From contig JAQIBS010000225.1 of assembly GCA_027858965.1 (NCBI GenBank), positions 1 through 51,887 on the forward strand: 51,887 nucleotides of DNA. The letters run 5' to 3'. A model generated the notes under the pieces. That model had not been told where the DNA came from. It saw nothing but the letters and a program-made list of their open reading frames with translations, and searched no databases. The position numbers and the translations under genes were made by a program. The first letter of the stretch is position 1. Each line of letters starts with the position of its first letter. Below are positions 17,395-25,942 of this stretch, piece after piece. This DNA is from Kiritimatiellia bacterium. GTDB lineage: Bacteria; Verrucomicrobiota; Kiritimatiellia; RFP12; UBA1067.

Positions 17395-19506
17395 TTATTT
17401 TGCTGCTTCCAACGCCTTCTTCCCAACCGTATCCGTCATGCCGGTATATCCGGGTCCGCCACCTGCCACGTAGCCATCACTACGTCCGCTAGTGTCTTTG
17501 CTGACCCAGAAGGAGTAAAGTGAGGCATTTGTGAGTGTAAATTTAAACCGGAGAACTTTGCCTTTTAAAGCATCAAGGTTCTTTGCGCCTTTCCAGCTGA
17601 TGTTTGCCAGAGTGCTGTCAGCTGTAATTGGTTTGCAGTTATCAGTTGTATAGGGCGGTATTACCTTGCCGCTCTGATCCTGGATTTCAACTTTCAAAGT
17701 ACCTTTGGCAGCTACGGTGTTTACAAATAGCTGAGATCCGCTGAATGTTATCGGGCGGGTCAGGAGAGTGCCGGGTTGGCTGTTGCTGTCCATTGATGCA
17801 AAACCGTCACGTCTCAGGAAGGCGACTCCGGTTGCACCGCGGTCATACATTCCGTTTTTAAACCAGTGGCTGTTAGCGCGTGAGGCATCGCCTTGGAAGC
17901 CGGTGTAATAGATCCATAGCTTATCACCCTGAATGCAGCAGATGTTTCCGAGCGACTGCACATAACCGCGGTCCCAGACATCTCTGCGTTCAGCCCGGAT
18001 GTCGATAGTCCGATCAGGACGATCCCAGTGAAATCCATCACGGCTGTAAGCAAAATTCAATTCGGTTATTTTTGGAAGACCTGTTTTTTCGCACTCACCA
18101 TTGGGGGGGCCGTGATGTATCTCATACATGCCCAGCATAATGCTCTCATAGGCAACAGCATCAAGGTTATAGAGCTGAGGCGTTTGTTTGGTTACAGGAT
18201 CAATGAGGTCTTTGTTGTCCGCAGCGGCCCATATTACCGGTTCATCGTCATCCCATTGGGCACCTTTGAGAAAGTCATCGCACTCCCAATAGTGACGGGA
18301 GCGTCCGCGAAAACCTGAACGCAGGCTGTAGACCCATTTTTTACGGAAGGGGTTGTAAAACATGGTGCTGCGGTCACCTGAAGGGGTGGCCGTCACGCGG
18401 TTAATCCAGTGGATACCGTCTGCCGAGGTCATGCAGATTGCTCCACTGGAACCAGGGGGATGCATATACATTTTATAACGTTGTTGTGGATCTTTGGCAT
18501 CCCAGTCCGGGACAACCGTCCATGAGTCGGGTGTCAGATCAAGAGGCAGCACCTGGTTGGTTCCGGGTTTGATGTCCAGGGAGGGCCGTTCCCAGTGCAA
18601 GCCATCTTTGCTGGTTGCATAGCAGATTGTGCCAATCCAGCCGGCTTCATACCACAACTTGAAGATTTTTTCAGCAGGGTCCCACCAAAGACCACCACTC
18701 TTGGGAACAGCGGCGCTATTTTTTTCGCCATGCAGTTCCAGCTCTGTCTCCGGTTTAAGAATGGGGTTGCCGCTGTACTTCTGCGGTTTATGGAAGACGC
18801 GATTCAGGGTGCTTTTTTCAATCAGAAAATCGTCAACAAGAAGCTGGCGTCCGGTGTCAATCGGAATAACTGCTGGGGGTGCATCCAGATAGGGCACTGG
18901 CATGGGATCTGTACTGGAGGGATCGATGGTGCGAGGCGGCCAGTCTTTCGGCAGCACAATGCCGTTATAGAGCTTTTCGCCTGCATTCTGGCTCCATGGC
19001 TTTGCTTCAATTTTTTCAGCTGAAGCGAATCCAACAACAACGACAAATTTTGGAATAGAGAAACGCTCTCCCGCTTTGACCTGTTTCTGGTAGATACGGC
19101 AGATATCCCACTCGCCTTTGCCGAAGAGCTGAAATTCCGCAGGTTGGTTAATACGCTCAAAACCCTTTTTCTCAAGATACGTTGCCCGGGAGGCAGAGAT
19201 CTTGCTGGCGCAGATTGTGGGGGTTATGAGAGTCAGAATGCCGTCTTTTGTAATATTAAACATCTCTGTGTTTATGCTGTTTCTCAAAAAGCTCTTGCCC
19301 TGGAGCCACTCAGGACACTCGGCAACAGTATACCCACGATCTGTAAAGAGCGTGGCGCCTACATTAAAAGTATCAATTTCTCCGGAATGATATTCTATTG
19401 CTGTGGCATTACCGGCGAGAGGAGTGTCGGCAGCAAAAGCAGTCATGCCGGATAACATTGCTGTGGCGAGAAATAAGTGTAAAATCTCTGTTGTTTTTCT
19501 AGTCAT
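17395..19506 (-). CDS. Secreted beta-propeller glycosidase-like protein
   Basis: Exported 703-residue paralogue of 1787-4711 without the LamG domain. After a signal peptide (~1-25) comes the shared module from LFTDRGYT to FASAE (about residues 45-165). A GH32/GH43-like five-bladed propeller follows, opening with IDTGRQLLVDDFLI and carrying GGLWWDP, PDSWTVVPDW, MYMHPPG, GDRSTMFYNPF and NFAYSRDGFHWDRPDR. The C-terminus SDGYVAGGGPGYTG is the same in both paralogues. The ATG at 19506 overlaps the stop of the preceding gene as ATGA, with GAGG upstream, so the longer TTG-initiated frame at 19521 is less likely. Its position in the sugar-acid operon suggests it liberates the imported sugar. Activity and exact glycosidase family are unproven. 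Confidence 0.82.
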   Translation of the reverse strand: MTRKTTEILHLFLATAMLSGMTAFAADTPLAGNATAIEYHSGEIDTFNVGATLFTDRGYTVAECPEWLQGKSFLRNSINTEMFNITKDGILTLITPTICASKISASRATYLEKKGFERINQPAEFQLFGKGEWDICRIYQKQVKAGERFSIPKFVVVVGFASAEKIEAKPWSQNAGEKLYNGIVLPKDWPPRTIDPSSTDPMPVPYLDAPPAVIPIDTGRQLLVDDFLIEKSTLNRVFHKPQKYSGNPILKPETELELHGEKNSAAVPKSGGLWWDPAEKIFKLWYEAGWIGTICYATSKDGLHWERPSLDIKPGTNQVLPLDLTPDSWTVVPDWDAKDPQQRYKMYMHPPGSSGAICMTSADGIHWINRVTATPSGDRSTMFYNPFRKKWVYSLRSGFRGRSRHYWECDDFLKGAQWDDDEPVIWAAADNKDLIDPVTKQTPQLYNLDAVAYESIMLGMYEIHHGPPNGECEKTGLPKITELNFAYSRDGFHWDRPDRTIDIRAERRDVWDRGYVQSLGNICCIQGDKLWIYYTGFQGDASRANSHWFKNGMYDRGATGVAFLRRDGFASMDSNSQPGTLLTRPITFSGSQLFVNTVAAKGTLKVEIQDQSGKVIPPYTTDNCKPITADSTLANISWKGAKNLDALKGKVLRFKFTLTNASLYSFWVSKDTSGRSDGYVAGGGPGYTGMTDTVGKKALEAAK

Positions 19507-20402
19507 TTTTTCCTCAACCAATCCTGGCTTGTTTTCATGTTTTTATAAATCTCATCAGGATCATCTGATTTAGAGCTGAGTTCAATCGCTGCATTAATGG
19601 ATTTGCCATTTTCGGTCAGAATGTCCAGGATTGTCTTAAATTTGAGGGGGTTTCCATTGAGGATCGGCAGAGCTGTCATATCTCTGGCGGATTTCACATG
19701 CACATAGGAGATTCGTGATGCATATTTTCTGATAAATACCTCTGCTTCCTCCGGGCTCACCTCAGCAGGTCCCGTGAATATATTGGCGGTGTCAAGCTGG
19801 AGCTCAATGGTTGGGTTGAGGGCATCCAGCAGTTGCGTCAGACCAAAGCAATTATGTTTTTTGCCATCTAAAACAACATCCGCATTTTCAATCATCAGGC
19901 GGAAATTTTCACTTCCAGCTAATTCGGATGCCATATTGGCCATTGCAAAAGCGGCTTTGAACTCACTTTCTGTCCATCCGAGTGGATGCTGATCGCGCAG
20001 TGCCAGCACGCGAAGCAAGGGTGGTCCTTTAAACAGAGTAGAGTTCTCAAATCCTCTTTGAACGACCTGTTTGAAATCAGGGGTAAGCAGACCTCGCTGA
20101 ATGGAATATACAACAGCGATGCCGCTCTGTTCCGCATGGACGGCGATTTTTCTGCATTCATCCTTGCTTAGTTCGGCATTCGGGTCGCGCAGCTCAATCC
20201 ATGAATATCCCTGCTCCTTTGCAAAATTTATATACTGCAGCGAGCTTTCCAGAGAAACAGGAATAGCGCTAAGAAAGTTGCAGGTTGTAAAGCCCCACTT
20301 GATATTTCTCTCAAGGGTAGGTGTTCCCTGCATCTTTTTTTTGCAACCGGCGAGGGTGCAGAGAATTGCAGTGATAGCAAAATACTCAACAAGGTTTTTC
20401 AT
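19503..20402 (-). CDS. Exported sugar isomerase/epimerase-like lipoprotein (PF01261)
   Basis: TIM-barrel protein of the xylose isomerase-like family, 299 residues from the ATG at 20402. The N-terminus is a lipoprotein signal with lipobox LAGC, so the enzyme should sit on the periplasmic side of a membrane, unlike classical cytoplasmic isomerases. Likely metal ligands are visible in MIENAD, QLDTANIF, YVHVKS and AAIEL. The frame is open upstream to 20528, but that extension is translated intergenic repeat. AAGGAA stands ~11 bases before the chosen ATG. The gene is translationally coupled to the downstream glycosidase (ATGA overlap). Exported members of this fold can act as hydratases or isomerases on keto-sugars; the reaction here is not known. 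Confidence 0.82.
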   Translation of the reverse strand: MKNLVEYFAITAILCTLAGCKKKMQGTPTLERNIKWGFTTCNFLSAIPVSLESSLQYINFAKEQGYSWIELRDPNAELSKDECRKIAVHAEQSGIAVVYSIQRGLLTPDFKQVVQRGFENSTLFKGPPLLRVLALRDQHPLGWTESEFKAAFAMANMASELAGSENFRLMIENADVVLDGKKHNCFGLTQLLDALNPTIELQLDTANIFTGPAEVSPEEAEVFIRKYASRISYVHVKSARDMTALPILNGNPLKFKTILDILTENGKSINAAIELSSKSDDPDEIYKNMKTSQDWLRKK

Positions 20403-20469
20403 TGTACTACTATTCCTTAAAATTCGTGTAGTTTTGTACGTTTTCTTCATTCTTAATTTAAATGATCGC

Positions 20470-20530
20470 GCGAAAGCGCTACCTTCCGTTGGATGTTGAA
20501 AGTTCGATGTTCGATGTTGGACGTTCAAGT
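20470..20530. repeat. Dispersed intergenic repeat upstream of the isomerase gene
   Basis: The segment contains AAAGCGCTACCTTC, shared with the tctC-tctB gap, followed by degenerate iterations of GTTCGATGTT (20501-20518). It artificially lengthens the downstream open frame by 42 codons. The role is unknown. Confidence 0.45.
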
Positions 20531-20546
20531 TAGCGGGGTTCCCGCG

Positions 20547-21197
20547 TTACGCTGTCTCCTCCTTTACCTCTTTTGCAATAGTTGAAGCGATTAATGCCCG
20601 TTGTTTGATTTCAGCCCAGTTTTTGTTCTGAATCAGATCGCGTTTGGCAATCCATGAGCCGCCGACTGCGCAGATTAAGGGACTTTCCAGGTAAGTTCGT
20701 AGATTCTCTTCGTTAACCCCTCCGAGCGGGATAAACTGAAGTCCTAAAAATTTATAGGGAGCTGCCATGCTGTTGAGATAAGTCAGTCCTCCCTGTGGTT
20801 CAGCTGGGAAGAATTTCATGGTGTGGTAGCCCAGTTCCAGAGCAGATTCAATATCTGAGGGTGTTGCAACTCCCGGGGCAAAGGGCAGCTCCTGTTTAAT
20901 AGCCTCTTTCATAACATTACGGTTCAAGCCGGGTGCAACGCCAAAACGGGCACCTATCTTTTTTACTTCACGCACCTGTTCAGGGGTTAGGATGGTTCCT
21001 ACACCAGCAATCATCTCAGGAACCTCTTCAAGGATTGCCTGAAGAGCATCCAGTGCTGCCGGAGTACGCAATGTCAGCTCCATTGCAGAGATACCGCCTT
21101 CAAGCAGAGTCTCTGCCAGTCTGACTGCATCGTTTGCATTGTCAATTTCCAAAACGGCAAAAATATCAATTTCTTTTATAATCTCTTCTAAACTCAT
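20547..21197 (-). CDS. eda: KDPG / 4-hydroxy-2-oxoglutarate aldolase
   Basis: Class I aldolase that splits 2-keto-3-deoxy-6-phosphogluconate (or the galacto form) into pyruvate and glyceraldehyde 3-phosphate, the last step of Entner-Doudoroff or uronate breakdown. Length is 216 residues, normal for the family. MELTLRTPAALDAL carries the conserved Glu and Arg, GVGTILTPEQ the phosphate/substrate loop, APGLNRNV and PFAPGVATPSDIESAL follow, and HTMKFFPAE contains the Schiff-base Lys. It is cytoplasmic. AGGA precedes the ATG by about six bases. It follows gntR and precedes the isomerase gene on the same strand, tying the operon to sugar-acid catabolism. No kinase or dehydratase gene of the pathway is in the window. 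Confidence 0.93.
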   Translation of the reverse strand: MSLEEIIKEIDIFAVLEIDNANDAVRLAETLLEGGISAMELTLRTPAALDALQAILEEVPEMIAGVGTILTPEQVREVKKIGARFGVAPGLNRNVMKEAIKQELPFAPGVATPSDIESALELGYHTMKFFPAEPQGGLTYLNSMAAPYKFLGLQFIPLGGVNEENLRTYLESPLICAVGGSWIAKRDLIQNKNWAEIKQRALIASTIAKEVKEETA

Positions 21198-21323
21198 TTA
21201 TATCCTGTGTTAGGGTCTTAGTTACCGCATAGGTCAGAGAGCAGAGCGCATGGCGTGTATTGAAAATCGTCGTTTCTCTTTGCCATGCGCCATGCTCTTT
21301 GCCCTATGCCGTTATCTCATTTA

Positions 21324-22139
21324 TTAAGTTGTTAAAGTCTCTGCTTTGGGTGCATTGTTCCTTCTCGCCAACATGGTTTCTGCTGATTTGGTTGCATTTG
21401 TGAGGGCCTGTGCAAATGGGGCATCACTCTCTTCCTGGTGGGCGTAGGCGGTTAGGGTGTCGTTCAGGCTGTTGCGCACATGTTTTTCCATCCAGCGTCT
21501 GGCATCTGTCGGATTGCGCTGCTGTACGGCCATGGCGATTCGGGCATGTGCCAGCCAGACCCACGCAACATGGTGAATATCGCGCTCATGCGACCACAAG
21601 CCAAAAACGCGGCTGCGCAAGTGTCCCTCTGTTACGATCTTCAATGCCAGACGGTTATCTGCGTTTAGTAGCAGGAGCCTGTGAAATGCCATATCTGCTG
21701 TGACAAAGCGTTGAAGCCTTTCACCATGCATTAACTGATCACCTGTTGCCCGGAACTCCTGAGCGACTGAGAGCATTTCTTCGGCATACCTCCGCAGTTT
21801 CAATATTTCAGCTGGTTTCATAACCTTAGCGCTTTTTGCGGCGGCAGATCCCTCCAAGGCCAGACGTACTTCGTACATTTCAATAATCTGTCGCCTATCC
21901 GGCTTGGAAACATAAGTGCCGCTGGAAGGGACCTGATAAAGAACACCCTCGCTGACAAGACGGCGGATAGACTCTCTGACCGGAGTACGACTTATGCCAA
22001 GTTCTCTTGCCAGCTGTTGCTCTGAGATCCGTTTATCAGTACCCCAACGCTGATCCACCAGCCAGCGCTGGATATATTCATAAGCCTGATTGCTCAGTGT
22101 TGCTGTTGATGCTGATTGATTTATACGGTTATTAACCAC
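21324..22139 (-). CDS. GntR-family (FCD/FadR-type) transcriptional regulator
   Basis: Probable ligand-responsive repressor of the downstream sugar-acid operon. The N-terminal winged helix (~20-85) shows ISEQQLARELGISRTPVRESIRRLVSEGVL. The C-terminal all-helical FCD domain has likely metal ligands in DMAFHRLL, LAHARI and EKHVRNSL. Members of this subfamily often sense uronates, aldonates or their breakdown products. The start is a GTG with GGAG nine bases upstream. It is the first gene of a same-strand run reaching tctA at 14016, and a strong palindrome lies 52-69 bases upstream of its start, suggesting autoregulation of the operon. Confidence 0.9.
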   Translation of the reverse strand: MVNNRINQSASTATLSNQAYEYIQRWLVDQRWGTDKRISEQQLARELGISRTPVRESIRRLVSEGVLYQVPSSGTYVSKPDRRQIIEMYEVRLALEGSAAAKSAKVMKPAEILKLRRYAEEMLSVAQEFRATGDQLMHGERLQRFVTADMAFHRLLLLNADNRLALKIVTEGHLRSRVFGLWSHERDIHHVAWVWLAHARIAMAVQQRNPTDARRWMEKHVRNSLNDTLTAYAHQEESDAPFAQALTNATKSAETMLARRNNAPKAETLTT

Positions 22140-22190
22140 CTGAAAATGCTCCCATAAATACCTTCAGAATATAATGTATTCCAGATTGTT

Positions 22191-22208
22191 AAACCAGTAT
22201 ACCGGTTT
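22191..22208. promoter_or_regulatory. Candidate GntR operator, 18-bp GTATAC palindrome
   Basis: AAACCAGTATACCGGTTT is an 18-bp palindrome with one mismatched pair, centred on GTATAC, in front of gntR. Its size and core resemble operators of hexuronate regulators of the FCD-type GntR subfamily (UxuR/ExuR-like GGTATACC cores). I found no second copy in this window. Confidence 0.6.
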
Positions 22209-22324
22209 TTGTTTAAATATATCAATAAAAAAAGAATCAATTTTATGGATTAGTTACTCATGGTTGGTGAAATAATTTCTGTCATGCCGTAGCGGGCGCT
22301 TAAATTAGCATTTTATTCATGATC

Positions 22325-22400
22325 CCACGGGTTGAAATCCGTGGCTATGGATAGAAAAATACGTTTTTGTTGGGTGGCGACGGACATTGTGTCGCCACCC
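22325..22400. terminator. Two hairpins after the four-repeat protein gene
   Basis: GGGTGGCGAC (22372-22381) and GTCGCCACCC (22391-22400) form a perfect 10-bp stem just beyond the stop codon at 22408 of the minus-strand gene. On the minus strand this is a good 3'-end hairpin, though without a strong U-tract. A second hairpin, CCACGG/CCGTGG, lies at 22325-22344 and looks like a REP-type repeat. The rest of the 268-bp gap to gntR holds the operator. Confidence 0.5.
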
Positions 22401-22407
22401 TGCTACA

Positions 22408-25059
22408 TTACCATACTAAGATCAAGGTGCCATCAAGAGGACCAAACCACTGCCCGACTACAGCCGGATCGAATTCTCCGCCAGGTTCTTCAATGCGGAC
22501 TCCGTAGATCGGTCCGAGCTCTCCAGTGCCCCCCATGAAATCGGAGCGCCGTACCATCGTTCCTCTCATTGCCGCGCCTCCAATACTCATTGTCCATGTT
22601 CCCACATGCCCATACATGTTCTGGTCTATCCGGGTGGAATAGGTGGAAATGGGAGCGCGGTCGGCATCCAGAGGCCTGACTTTGATAAAGTCGTTTCCAC
22701 TGTGTTCAATAATAAAGAATCCATCGTCGGGCTGGCGGACAGGCCGGTCGAACATGTGCTCCGTGATGACTGACTGGAGAAATCCGTTAATGCTCAGTCC
22801 CAGGATAGCATTAGTGTATCCAGTTGTTCCTGCTCCCGGGTTGGTTCCGCCGACAGGATAGTATGTGGATTGGCTTCCGTGCCTCAATACTGCTACGCTG
22901 GATGGTCCGCTGACAGAATCGGACTCAGAATAGATACTCTGCACGCTTGCTATGTCAACATCGTTTGTGTAGGTTGATCCTTTGGGAAGAGGATCGAATG
23001 TTGCCGCCGTGATCGGCGATGCGATTCCGCTCTCAGGCGGATCAACCGGTCCTTTATACATACCCACCATCAGTATATCGGCGTTGCCGGAGACATTATA
23101 TTTGATTTTCAATCCTATCACATCGTTGGTCAGTGATTCGCCGGATCCATTCGTAAAGCAGTCCAGCGTAAAGGCCGCACCGTAGTGGTCCCGGTTGTGG
23201 GTCTCACCGTTGGCCCTCCTCATTACACACTGGATTCCCATATGGTTCTCCACTTTCCGGAACATGTCCCGGTCTTTATCGATCACTACGGTGTAACCGC
23301 TGATTATATTGCTGTCTACACCGATCGGCTCGAAACTGTAGCTGTCTTCACCTCCTGATTCGAAAACGAAGAATCCGCCATCGAAACCGTTTGTTATAGT
23401 GGTGTCGAAGAAATACGATACAGCATCGTCATTTACCAGTCCTGATCCATCCAGTCCGAGCACCGCTGCTGCCCCGGACCCGGGATCTGTGCCGTCAATA
23501 GGATACCAGTAGTCGTTTCCGACTCCTGTCGCACTTGCAGGCCCTTCCACGTCAGTGTAGCGACCAGACTCCAGGGTAATGCTTGTCAGGCTCCAGTCGT
23601 GTCTGATATATCCGCCGAGAAGATTGGCATTAGGTGTAGGGGTCGGCATTGGATCGGTCTCAATATCGTATACTGGGAGCGGTTTATTCCAGGCCGTGTA
23701 TGATCCGACCACAAGTGGATCCAGTCGTTTGCCGTCCCATTTAAGTGGGTAGGCGCAAACTCTGATGCCATGGACATTCGTCAGGCTGCCGCTGCCTCCG
23801 GCAAAAGCGGAAAGCGGCATGCGTACGCCGCCTATACGACTCAAGGAGTCGCCGCTGTCATCAACAGGGCCGCTCCAGTGAACATCACTACCCAGCAGAT
23901 CGCCCCATAGATAATAGTTTGGCATTGTTACGATGGAATAGGTGGAGATCGGTTTCCGATCGACATCAAGCGGGAAAACCAAAACAGGATCCGATTGGGT
24001 TCTCTCCTCAATAATGAAAAAGCCGTCGGCAGCATTGGTTACAGGCTCTGCGAACATGAACTCCCAGTACTCGAAGTCATCCACGCCGTTGATGTCCAGT
24101 CCGAGCAAAGCATTGGTTATCGCAGGTTGAACGCCGTTTACCGGCCATATAACGTCGCTGTCGGATCGCGTGTCGAACTGATTGACACTGGCAGGGCCCG
24201 CAATACTAACCGCTCCGTCAAATCCGGTCAGGGCGAAGTCGTTGGTCATCGGGTTTGTCAAGGTCTGGTCGAAGGTAGGGTTGACCAGTGGAACAGCCTT
24301 TCCGGCCCGGTAGAAAACCGATTCGCCCGGCCCTCTGTAAATGCCTATTATACATGGGTCACAGGCGTGGGTGGCGTCGACCATCCTCAGTCCCTTGACA
24401 TTGTTAAGCACGCCGGAACCTCCCGTGAAGTCGGTCAACGTGAAGGATGCTCCTCCCATGTCCTGCTGAGTGTCAGGCGATCCCTCTGTGTACTCTACGT
24501 AGAGCTGACCGCCATGAGGTGCGAGCAGCTTGTCAGAACCGTAATGGCCATTATTCAGAATCAGCTGCCAACTTCCGATAGGCAATCCATCGCTTCCGAG
24601 GGGATAGAGGGTAAGATCGTCACTGGAGCCGAACTCACAGAAAAAGAAGCCTCCGTCGGTCTCAGTTGTCACAGTGCTTTCAAAAAATACATCGCAGGTA
24701 TCGAGTGAGTTGAAGAACCTGAGCGTCAGATTCGTAATCGACTCCGCAAACGATGAGGTCGGCTTTCCGTTGATCGGCCAGTAATCACGTCCGCCGCTTG
24801 TGGTTACCGTTGCATTTGTGGGACCCTCGATATCGGTATAGAGGATCTGGTTTATTTCGAGACCGGTCAACGTTGCATCATCGACGATAACTCTGTCATA
24901 GATATTAGTGTTTTCCGTCTCATTTACATTTGTTGTCGGCACCAGCGGGGGATCAAATTGCCCACCGGTAATCGGCCGGACCACTCCCTCTATGCTTCCA
25001 ACAGAAAGAGCCACAGATAAAAACACATATATACTCAGAACATTATTAGACTTTTTCAT
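22408..25059 (-). CDS. Secreted protein of four unrecognised ~200-residue repeats, GTLILVW C-terminus
   Basis: Function not recognised. After a signal peptide (~1-22) the 883-residue protein consists of four homologous units at about 28-246, 253-455, 470-671 and 682-877. Each unit carries a (Y/W)(W/Y)P(I/V)(N/D/G)G motif, a D-G-(G)-F-F strand (135, 345, 560, 779), a P(L/I)..D..(P/I)I phrase, a (G/N)G(S/T)G turn (213, 421, 637, 843) and a closing VG.Y.GP-like strand. The composition looks all-beta. It ends immediately after GTLILVW, the tail shared with four other proteins here. AAAGGAG lies seven bases before the ATG. It may be a surface lectin or scaffold; no catalytic signature is visible. 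Confidence 0.75.
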   Translation of the reverse strand: MKKSNNVLSIYVFLSVALSVGSIEGVVRPITGGQFDPPLVPTTNVNETENTNIYDRVIVDDATLTGLEINQILYTDIEGPTNATVTTSGGRDYWPINGKPTSSFAESITNLTLRFFNSLDTCDVFFESTVTTETDGGFFFCEFGSSDDLTLYPLGSDGLPIGSWQLILNNGHYGSDKLLAPHGGQLYVEYTEGSPDTQQDMGGASFTLTDFTGGSGVLNNVKGLRMVDATHACDPCIIGIYRGPGESVFYRAGKAVPLVNPTFDQTLTNPMTNDFALTGFDGAVSIAGPASVNQFDTRSDSDVIWPVNGVQPAITNALLGLDINGVDDFEYWEFMFAEPVTNAADGFFIIEERTQSDPVLVFPLDVDRKPISTYSIVTMPNYYLWGDLLGSDVHWSGPVDDSGDSLSRIGGVRMPLSAFAGGSGSLTNVHGIRVCAYPLKWDGKRLDPLVVGSYTAWNKPLPVYDIETDPMPTPTPNANLLGGYIRHDWSLTSITLESGRYTDVEGPASATGVGNDYWYPIDGTDPGSGAAAVLGLDGSGLVNDDAVSYFFDTTITNGFDGGFFVFESGGEDSYSFEPIGVDSNIISGYTVVIDKDRDMFRKVENHMGIQCVMRRANGETHNRDHYGAAFTLDCFTNGSGESLTNDVIGLKIKYNVSGNADILMVGMYKGPVDPPESGIASPITAATFDPLPKGSTYTNDVDIASVQSIYSESDSVSGPSSVAVLRHGSQSTYYPVGGTNPGAGTTGYTNAILGLSINGFLQSVITEHMFDRPVRQPDDGFFIIEHSGNDFIKVRPLDADRAPISTYSTRIDQNMYGHVGTWTMSIGGAAMRGTMVRRSDFMGGTGELGPIYGVRIEEPGGEFDPAVVGQWFGPLDGTLILVW

Positions 25060-25244
25060 GGAGATACTCCTTTATTTAAGAGAGTTCATAACAAAAATAC
25101 ACTACACTTTATCAATTGTTCTTATATAATAACCCTCTTAAGATAGATATACTAGACTGTTTTGCGCAAAAACATTATCTTATTTTCGCAAAGGGTGAAA
25201 CATCGCAATTCGGTATTGAAAGGGAGGCTCATGGCCGAGAAACA

Positions 25245-25811
25245 TTATTTCTTTCGATTTTTCAGCGGACGACTGATCAGCATTTTGATTTTTGATCCGG
25301 GGGTTACCAGTGCCTTTGCCAGAATATCATTCTCTGTGAATCGTGCCATCAGAATCTCTCCATCTTTGGCACGGTTGCGATCATAGGAGATATATACATT
25401 TACGCTCCATAGAGGTTTTTCTGCATCCGGGTTTTTACAGGTAATAACCCATACTCCCTGCCGACCATCGTAGTGGTTCATGGTCTGATCAAAAAAGAGC
25501 CAGAGCTTTCCATTAGGGTCGGTCCAGAAGTTGCCGATAATAACACTGCGGGGCAATGGCAACGAAGAGGACAGACTGTCAATTACGAGTCTTGGTTTGG
25601 ACCAGGTTTCTCCATTGTCATCACTGGTTGCCGCAACCATGAATGCTTTCGGTCCATCCTCGCCCCCGATCCATGCGGCTGAAAGCAGCTTTAGTTTAGT
25701 TAACATATTCCCGTCGAATTTGATGAGCTGAAGTATGATGTTTTGTAGATGTTTCTTCAAGCAACATTTAATTACAATGCCCGACTCGCTATACTGCACC
25801 CCATTTTTCAC
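25245..25811 (-). pseudogene. Internally deleted sialidase (BNR) relic
   Basis: The 188-codon frame contains the N-terminal third of a BNR sialidase joined directly to the C-terminal end. One Asp-box (SDDNGETW, residues 63-70) and the [16 protein letters not shown] and [18 protein letters not shown] segments match the front of the family. From about residue 136 the text jumps to [27 protein letters not shown], which matches the last propeller strand of the protein at 194-1588 (its residues ~329-355). Some 170 residues are missing in between, and no signal peptide remains. The frame stays open across the junction, so an aberrant protein could still be made, but a working propeller could not form. 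Confidence 0.8.
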
Positions 25812-25942
25812 CTCTCTTTATTCACAAAGAAGCAAACGAGAACTAATTTTGAAATCAGCATCTCTTGTTCAGAGCTTAAGAGGCGCAAATAGAGCCATTC
25901 TCGCTGTCAGCAATACCGTAATTATGATAATCTGTACGTCTA

